The position numbers and the translations under genes are program-made. Positions 56,655 to 64,000 of a stretch of 64,000 bases of DNA are shown here, in pieces (position 1 is the stretch's first letter; every line of letters starts with the position of its first letter). Origin of the DNA: Pilatotrama ljubarskyi (taxonomy: Eukaryota; Basidiomycota; Agaricomycetes; Polyporales; Polyporaceae); assembly GCA_022385805.1 (NCBI GenBank), contig MU277728.1, positions 1-64,000 of the forward strand. Reading direction: 5' to 3'. Below the pieces are notes generated by a model. It was not told the origin of the DNA and made no database searches. It was given only the letters and a program-made list of their open reading frames with translations.

Positions 56655-59600
56655 ATGTTGCAAAAGTCCGAACTTGTGCTCGTTACCGGAGGGCATGGCT
56701 TCATTGTAAGTGCCACTTGCCAGTCTTCTGATACGCCCTTGTCATGATATCGTTCAGGGAGGCCATGTGGCTAGAAAGCTCTGTGCCCTGGGCTATCGGG
56801 TGAGGGTGACTGACATCGTCCCGAAGCCGCCCCGCGACGCGCAGGTAGTTGGAGAAATAGTCATCGGCAACTTATGCGACCCCGCTTTCGCTGCCCGAGT
56901 CGTTCAAGGCGTGGGTTACGTACTCCATTTCGCCGCCACCATGGGCGGGATGGGGACGATCCACGCCGCAAACGACTTCGTTATATACCGGGAGAACCAT
57001 GGCATGACCACCAACCTCCTGAACGCCTGCGTCGCAGCGGGCGTGCGGGGATTCTTCTATGCGTCCTCCGCCTGTGTCTACCCGGAGTCGTTGCAGACTC
57101 CGGGCACGGACGTCTCCCTGGCGGAGTCTGACGTATGGAAGAACCCTCCTCCGCACCCACAGGGCCTCTACGGCCTCGAGAAGCTCGCAAGCGAGCTCGT
57201 CCTGAAGCAGTTCGATTCCCGGCTCGAGGTCAGGATCGCCCGCTTCCACAACGTATTCGGACCGCTGGGGTCCTGGTACGGTGGGCGCGAGAAGGTCCCC
57301 GCGGCGTTCCTCCGCAAGGCGTTCGCCGCGAAGATCGCGAATGACGCACCCGTGAAATTCGAGGTATGGGGGGACGGGCAGCAGAGGCGGAGCTTCTGCT
57401 TCATTGACGACGCCGTGGAAGCGGTGCTCCGCCTTGTGCAGTCAGACTGCCGTGAGCCTGTCAATGTTGGCTCGGACCAGGCCGTCTCCATCCAGGAGCT
57501 CGCGCATATGGCCCTTGCTGCAGCCTCCGTGGATCGGGCGAGCGTAGTGTTCGAGTACATGACCGGTAGACCTGTTGGGGTCGGGTCACGGAACTCGGAC
57601 AATACGTTCGTTCGCGAGCAGCTGGGATGGACTCCGAAGATTTCTCTGGAGGAGGGAATGCGCGTTACAGGCGAGTGGATCCAATTCCAGATCGAAGAGA
57701 CCGTCTCTCCGATGAGCGACGCAGAGAGAAGGGAGTACCTCCGCGTCCTGCAAACCAGCGACGTTGTGGACCTTCAGGCGGATGCCATCACCTTCGCTAT
57801 ACTCCTACCCATCACATCCCGGGGATCCAACTCGCCTGGAGACTGTCTGATCAATCTGCGGAACTTCGCCCGCTCTCTCTTTGCGACTACGTCTGACGAC
57901 ATTGCACGGCTCGGCGAGCGGTACGCGGTGAGGATCTATGTCGCGGTCGACGACGACGACGCTTTCCTCTGGGAGGATGACGGTAGAAGCGTTGTCATCC
58001 CCATCCTGCGCGATGAGGGCTTCCATGACGTCGTGACCTTGCGGTGCGATCGTCCGCGCGGCCACGTCTGCGCCCTCTGGCGCGACTGTGCGCGTAGGGC
58101 GTACAAGGACCGCTGCGACTACTACATTCTCATGGGAGACGACGTGCTTCTACTGGATTCGGGCTGGATGCGCGCCGTACATCAGACATTTGCGGGCCTC
58201 TCGTCGACCGAGCACGTCCCTCATGGGATAGGATGCGTCGCCTTCACCGACACATCTTTTCCCGGCATGCCCACGTTCCCTGTCGTTCACCGCACCCATA
58301 TGGACATCTTCGGCGGCGAGGTCATCCCGGACTGCTTCACCAATCAGGACGGAGACCCCTTCCTCTTCCAGCTGTATCGTCGGTGGGGATGTTCGCGCAT
58401 GATCTCTCCGCGCATCCACAACGAGCTTGGCGGCAGCGGCGCTGCGCGGTACGAGAAGGTCCATGCAGCAGGCTGGACATTTCGACCGCTAGACGACGCT
58501 ACCAGCACTGTCGAAGCCTGGCTCTGTCGTAACGCGCCCGAAGTAGAGCGAAAGCTCACGCTCGACGTCGTCATTCCGTGCTACAGGGTCAACATGCAGT
58601 ACCTCGACGCCTTCCTAGCTCTTCGCCCCTCCTCGACGTGCACCGTGATGCTCATCATCATCATCGACGACCCCCGCTCTCCCAACATTAACGAGCTGAT
58701 GCAAAAGTACGGTCACCGACCGGACGTCCGCATCAGAGTCAACCCGCGGAACTTGGGAGCGTCCGCCTCGCGCAACAGAGGGCTGCAGGAGTCGGCCGCG
58801 GAGTGGGTTTACTTTTTGGACGACGACGTCACCCCGGGCGAAAATCTCCTAGTTGAGGCCGAGAAGGCGATTCGAGCGCATCCGAGGGCTGCAGGTTTCG
58901 TCGGGAACGCCTACTTCCCCTCTGCCGACTCTGTGTTCACCGCCGCGGTGCATCTCGCGGGGGTGACGTACTTCTGGGACATCGCGGACAAAATAGAGAA
59001 GGACGTACCTTGGGGCGTGACCGCCAACCTGATTGCGCGGCGCAACGTCCTTGACGGCGTCCAATTCGACCTTCGGTTTCCCAAGACAGGAGGAGGGGAG
59101 GACATAGATTACTGCCGCAAGAAGAGGGCCTACTCCGTGGAGCACGGCGGTGAGGCGTTCTGGACAGCCCCGGGCGTGAAGGTCACCCATCCTTGGTGGA
59201 ACGGCGGCAAGAGATCGTACTGGCGGTTCTACATGTGGTCGAAGGGAGATGGCGGGCTCATCAGGCTCTACCCCGAGCACACCTACCGCGACTCGTTCCC
59301 GAACGCGGCCGAGTGCGTCCTGTGTGGCGGGCAGGTCATCTTCGCAGGCTGCTGCATCGCGCTCTACGACGTCGGACCGGGTCTTCGGTGCATACGCTTG
59401 GGCGTCGCGCTGGTCGCGTCGGTGGCCACTGCGAACGTCGCGCATGATCTCTACCGCCATCTCGTGCAGCATCCGGAGCGGGCGCGAGGGATGAAGACCA
59501 CGGTGACAGGGTTGCGGTGGGTCTGTGCGATCGTGGAGGGCGCGATTCTCCGGGTCTTCTCGGAATGGGGTAGGGTGGTTGGGATCTTGGAACGCGGTGA

Positions 59601-59745
59601 GTGCGATATGTTGCTCAAGAGGTTCGACTGGTTCTGTGGCAGGTGGGGAGAAGGGCCAAAGCGGGAGGAGATGGAGAACAACCGCGCCAGGCTAGCGTTG
59701 ACGCTGGGCATATTCGCGCTATTCGTCGTGTTCTTCCGCCTGTAG
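56655..59745 (+). CDS. GDP-mannose 3,5-epimerase-like/GT-A/GT2 fusion enzyme
   Basis: Exons 56655-56705 and 56758-59745 give 1012 residues. Residues 1-345 are an extended SDR epimerase: NAD motif TGGHGFIGGHVAR (completed by the intron), FAATMGGMGTIHAAND, catalytic-type Cys123 in SSACVYPES, Tyr155/Lys159 in YGLEK, and Lys196 in GSWYGGREKVPAAF. This block and GRPVGVGSRNSDNTFVREQL are hallmarks of plant GDP-mannose 3,5-epimerase, which yields GDP-L-galactose and GDP-L-gulose. Residues ~360-605 look like a GT-A domain (ILMGDDVLLLDSGWMRAV; CFTNQDGDPFLFQLYRRWG). Residues ~618-850 are a GT2 domain: LDVVIPCYRVN, NLGASASRNRGLQ, DDD at 705-707, GGGEDIDYC. Hydrophobic segments (~870-920 and the last 20 residues) may anchor it in a membrane. 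The acceptor is unknown. Confidence 0.87.
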
Positions 59746-60192
59746 ATCCATGTAGATGCAAGTATGTCATGTTGCGGTAGTACTAGTCCTTTTGTTACAC
59801 GAAAAGTCTTCGCCAGTCTGCGACTGGAGTAGGGGACGGTGTGTGGCACCAGAACGAAGCAGCACGCTAGCGGCCATCTCACCAGGAAACATCTGGAGTG
59901 AGATAGCTGCACGACGGAGCAGAAATCTGGCAGAAGGCAAGAACAAGAACAGCTCATTTGTGCCGGGAGCGTGCAGACCTTTGCGCTCGGCTATGCGGGG
60001 CGTGGCAACGAACGCGTGCGCCAGTGGCTGAGCAACGATTGAATTTGGCCCTCCTCCCTGGGCGCTTCTTGCTGCGTGCCCCTCTCTGCTGCTCCATTCC
60101 CCAAGTCCGCTCCTTTCGTCTCGGCCCTAGATTTCGCTCGCTGTTGACGTCCCGAACACTGCCTGCCGAGTGTATCTCCGTATAACGACCCC
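59746..60192. promoter_or_regulatory. Intergenic region upstream of the kinesin gene
   Basis: About 450 bp between two plus-strand genes. The last 120 bp before the kinesin ATG is pyrimidine-rich. No gene seen. Confidence 0.5.
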
Positions 60193-63100
60193 ATGGCTGA
60201 GCATGGCGATGGAAACATCAAGGTCGTCGTCCGGTGCCGGCCCCTCAACTCACGCGGTTCGTGTTTTTGGCCAGGCTGCGCGTCCCCGCGTTTCTTGAAC
60301 TGACCGTATCTGTCTGCTGTTGTCCTAATATCGTCTGTGCGCGTACGCTGTGTGCGATAATGGCGATGTGCATGAACAGAGATCGCGCGCGGCGCGAAAT
60401 GTCTCGTGCGGATGGAGGGGAACCAGACGATCCTAGAGCCCCCGGAGCCGGGCTCGGCGGGTGCACAGGCGGCGTCGGGACGCGCAGCGGAACGCAAACC
60501 GATGACTTTCACGTTCGACAAGAGTTACTGGTCCGCAGGCCCCCGAGACGACCCCAAGTACTGTTCCCAGCAGACGCTGTACGACGACCTGGGGAAGGAG
60601 CTGCTGGACCATAGTTTTTCGGGTTTCAACGCGTGTATCTTGGCTTGTGAGTGGGCTGTGTGGACGTTCTGTGACATATTGTACTGAAAATGTACGTAGA
60701 TGGGCAGACAGGTGCGTTCGGAAGGAGCCATTTCTCGGGGTTGATCTGATGCGTAAACCTCACAGGTTCTGGGAAGTCTTATAGGTATGTCTCTCCAAGC
60801 ACCTTCCGACGCGCTGATAATGGACTCATCTCCCACATAGTATGATGGGCTGTAAGCATCTCGTCCTTTCTGATTACCGCCACCCCGAAATGACATCTCG
60901 CCCCAGACGGCGCCGACAAGGGTATCATTCCCCTCACATGTTCCGAGCTCTTCGCGCGCGTCGAGCAGAAGAAAGCGCAGGACCCGCACGTCAGCTTCAC
61001 CGTGGAGGTTTCCTATATCGAAATCTACAACGAGAAGGTCCGCGACCTGCTCAATCCGAAGAACTCGGGCAACCTGAGGGTCCGTGAGCATCCGAGCCTG
61101 GGGCCGTACGTGGAGGATCTGTCGAAGCTGGTGGTGAACAGCTACGACGAGATGATGACGCTCATGGACGAAGGTAACAAGGCACGGACGGTCGCTGCGA
61201 CGAACATGAACGAGACGTACGTCCTCCCGTTGGTATGGCTTTGCTGCCAAATGGCTCACGCATGTGATTAGGTCGTCGCGTTCGCATGCTGTGTTCACCC
61301 TTCTCCTTTCCATGAAGCGGCATGATGTCGATACCAACCTGGACACGGAGAAGGTGTCGCGCATCAACCTCGTCGATCTTGCCGGGTCCGAGCGTGCCAA
61401 CTCGACCGGTGCCACCGGCCAGCGCTTGAAGGAGGGTGCCAACATCAACAAGTCGCTCACGACGCTGGGCAAGGTTATCGCCGCGCTCGCTCAAGCAAGT
61501 CAGGCGGAAGGCAAGAAGGGAAAGAAGGGAAAAGCCGAAGAGTTCATTCCCTACCGTGACTCCGTTCGTGACCGTCTTTTTGCGTCAATGACTTCGAGCT
61601 GATATCTCACTCTCGCGGTAGGTCTTGACATGGCTCCTGAAAGACAGTCTGGGAGGAAACTCCAAGACGGCGATGATTGCAGCTATCTCTCCTGCCGACG
61701 TCCAGTACGAGGAAACCCTCAGTACCCTGCGGTACGCTGATCAGGCCAAGAAGATCAAGAACAAGGCCGTGGTCAACGAGGATCCCAACGCGAAGCTCGT
61801 GCGCGAGCTCAAGGAGGAGCTTGAAATGCTCCGTGCGCGCGTCGCGGGCGCGAGCAACGAGGCGGTGTTCGACCCGTCTATCCCGGCCGCACAGCAGAAG
61901 GTCACGTACCAAGCAAAGGACGGGACGATCAAGACGGTCACGAAGGCGGAGCTGCAAGAGCAGCTAGAGACGAGCGAGAAGCTCATGCAGAGTCTGAACG
62001 AGACGTGGGAGCAGAAGATGCAGCGCACCCAGGAAATCCAGCAGGAGCGCGAGAAGGCGCTCGAGGAACTCGGTATTACGGTCGAAAAGAACAACGTGGG
62101 CGTGCATACACCCAAGAAGATGCCCCACTTGGTCAACTTGGTGCGTCCTCCGATGGTGCTCGTCTTGCTTCAAGCTCATTCTGACCTGCGATCTGTGCAT
62201 AGAACGAAGGTCTGTGCTCAAAGGAATGTCGCTCGTCTAGGCGGAGCTCATCTGAAGCTCGCAGATCCTCTCATGAGCGAGTGTCTCATCTACCAGCTCA
62301 AACCTGGCCGTACGGATGTCGGCCGCCTAGACAGCGACAAGCCCGCTACCATCAAGCTCAGCGGAGAGAGTATCAATGAGGAACACTGTTACTTCGAGAA
62401 TAACGATGGCAAAGTCACTCTGCATGCCATGCCCGATGCTGTGACTGTACGTCCCTTCTAATTACACTCAACGACTTTCGACTCAAGCCCATGCTACAGT
62501 TCTTGAACGGCCGTCAAATTACCCCCGGTCAGGTATGCCCCGCGAACATGGATCTCGGAGCTTCCCCGCAGACCTAATCACATCTGTGCGTTGCAGGCAT
62601 ACAAGCTGCGATCCGGCTTCCGTATTATTTTGGGTGAGTGCCTTCTTTTCTCCGTCAGGTCGTACAGGTGAGTCGAACGTCACTCCAGGTGAGCACCACG
62701 TCTTCCGCTTCAACAATCCGGAGGAAGTGCGGAAGCTGCGTGATCGTGCCCGGGCGAAGTCCAACATGAGCATCAGCGTCACGGCGGCCGATCTCGCGGC
62801 TGGTGAACTGGCAGAGGCGACACGGCCGAGCTCACCGACTGAGTCGAGCGTCGAGGTCGGCGACGTCGACTGGACGTTCGCCAAACGTGAGGCTGCTTTG
62901 GCGCGGCTTGGCTTGGATCCTACGCTGGACAACCTTCCTGACGAGGACCTGAACAAGCTCTTCGAGAAGATCACCAAGGTCAAGACTATGCGGGACCACA
63001 ACGCAAAGCGCCCGGAAAGCAGCCTAAGCCATGCGGACGACATTTGGAGCGAGTCCGGCCGACCACTCTCGAGCGATGCTCTGACTGACGACACGAGCGT

Positions 63101-64000
63101 GGACGCGATGACGAGCCACGACAGTCCCGAGCTTGGCGACTCTCTGAAGGATGTACAGCACCAGCTCGAGTCTCAGCGCGCTGAGTTCGAGACGCGTCTT
63201 CAGGCTATCGCGGAGTCGTCCGAGGCCGAGGACTTGAAGGCGGAGAAGGAGCAGATGGAACATCAACTTAAGATGGTGCAGATGCACATGAAGCGCTTAT
63301 ATGATGCAAGAGCGCGCGGCGAGGATTTAGAGGATGTTCCATTCGAGCCTGTCATCTATACTGGCAAGCAGCTCCGCCTAATCCGCAAGGTTCTGGACAA
63401 GTGGCGCGCTCATCGATCCTTCTCTATGGCCGAGGTTGTCCTGTCCAATGCGGTATTAATTAAGGAGGCCAATGTCATTAGGTACGTGCTCTTCAACCTT
63501 GGACGCATGTGCGGCACTGACAGTGCGGCCTGTAGTAAGGAGCTCGGGAAGGACGTGCTGTACAACTTCACCGTCGCGGCCGGCGGTACGTTGGCTGCGC
63601 CAGCGTCCGCTATTGATTCCATTGCTGGCCTGGATCAGTTCGGCGACGTTGCAGATCCTGTTCTCGCATCCGCAACCCAGCCCTCCGTGGCCGTCAAGGT
63701 ACTGGACAGACGGCACAAAGCCATATACGTCTGGTCCCTCGATCGTCTACAGCAGCAACTCCAGCGGATGCGCAACCTCACCGCCTTCATCGACCGTCCA
63801 TCTTACTCTCAACACTTCTCCTCGGAGGAGCCATTCTACGACAATCCTCCCCCAGATTACTCCTTCATCGGCAACGCTCTCATCTCTCTGGCGCCTCTTT
63901 CCAGGAGACTTTCTTCCTCGTCGACTGTGCCTATCTTCTGCAGATATACTGCTGAAGCGATCGGCTCATGTCGCGTCGAGATCAAGATCGCCAACGTCGT
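60193..64000 (+). CDS. Kinesin-3 (Unc104/KIF1-like) motor, partial
   Basis: Fourteen exons are visible: 60193-60256, 60380-60646, 60700-60711, 60766-60784, 60841-60851, 60907-61216, 61272-61563, 61622-62140, 62203-62209, 62265-62446, 62500-62532, 62597-62633, 62689-63481, 63536-64000 (cut). About 1003 residues are present of a family usually near 1600. The motor (1-~375) has [21 protein letters not shown]-loop [19 protein letters not shown] (switch I) and [20 protein letters not shown] (switch II), with a class-specific Lys-rich loop KGKKGKAEE (loop 12). A neck coiled coil follows, then an FHA domain (~505-590: [34 protein letters not shown]) and the start of the KIF1B-like stalk. The PH domain expected at the C-terminus would lie beyond the window. 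It carries vesicles and endosomes to microtubule plus ends. Confidence 0.93.

Noticed and set aside
1..64000. CRISPR array or bacterial-style operons
   Set aside because: No regularly spaced direct repeats were seen, and intron-rich monocistronic genes show that this is a eukaryotic nuclear locus.

Overview
This is nuclear DNA from a filamentous fungus, most likely an agaricomycete basidiomycete. The reasons are GC-rich coding sequence, many short GT-AG introns of about 45-70 bp, exons that often shrink to 7-20 nt, pyrimidine-rich leaders before start codons, and a typical fungal gene set. I rebuilt gene models by hand, joining exons so that reading frame and conserved family motifs both hold. 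Twenty protein-coding genes are supported, the last one cut by the window edge. I found no convincing tRNA, rRNA or CRISPR array.

Layout. 0.7-12 kb: four plus-strand genes (SSXT/SS18-domain protein, SH3 protein, Pcl-type cyclin, UDP-GlcNAc-type nucleotide-sugar transporter). 13-21 kb: the nuclear cap-binding subunit CBP80 (minus) diverges from a PPR-like mitochondrial protein (plus), which converges on mitochondrial IF3 (minus). 21.7-29 kb: an FAD monooxygenase and a 19-exon prolyl oligopeptidase, both minus, separated by 2.2 kb without a clear gene. 29.8-39.7 kb: FLX1-like mitochondrial carrier (plus), TAD2 tRNA adenosine deaminase (minus), cytochrome b5-acyl-CoA dehydrogenase fusion (plus), RAD16 repair translocase (minus). 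40.7-46.2 kb: an intronless methyltransferase-GT8 fusion (plus), a WW-domain protein (minus), an 868-bp terminal-inverted-repeat element with TA target duplication, and an HMG-box protein (minus). 46.9-54.4 kb: a PNUTS/PPP1R10-like protein (plus) converging on a LIM-domain-binding (LDB1/PtaB-like) co-regulator (minus). 56.7-64 kb: a 1012-residue GDP-mannose 3,5-epimerase-like/GT-A/GT2 fusion and a kinesin-3 motor (partial), both plus.

Most genes are housekeeping: RNA processing (CBP80, TAD2, PNUTS), chromatin and DNA repair (SSXT, HMG, RAD16, LIM-binding), mitochondrial function (PPR, IF3, FLX1), lipid oxidation and transport. They share divergent or convergent intergenic regions and do not look like one pathway. 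The strongest candidate for something undescribed is the epimerase-glycosyltransferase fusion at 56.7 kb, which could make a GDP-L-hexose and transfer it in one polypeptide. A second unusual sugar enzyme, the methyltransferase-GT8 fusion, lies 14 kb away. Both are almost free of introns while several neighbours have 11-19 exons.
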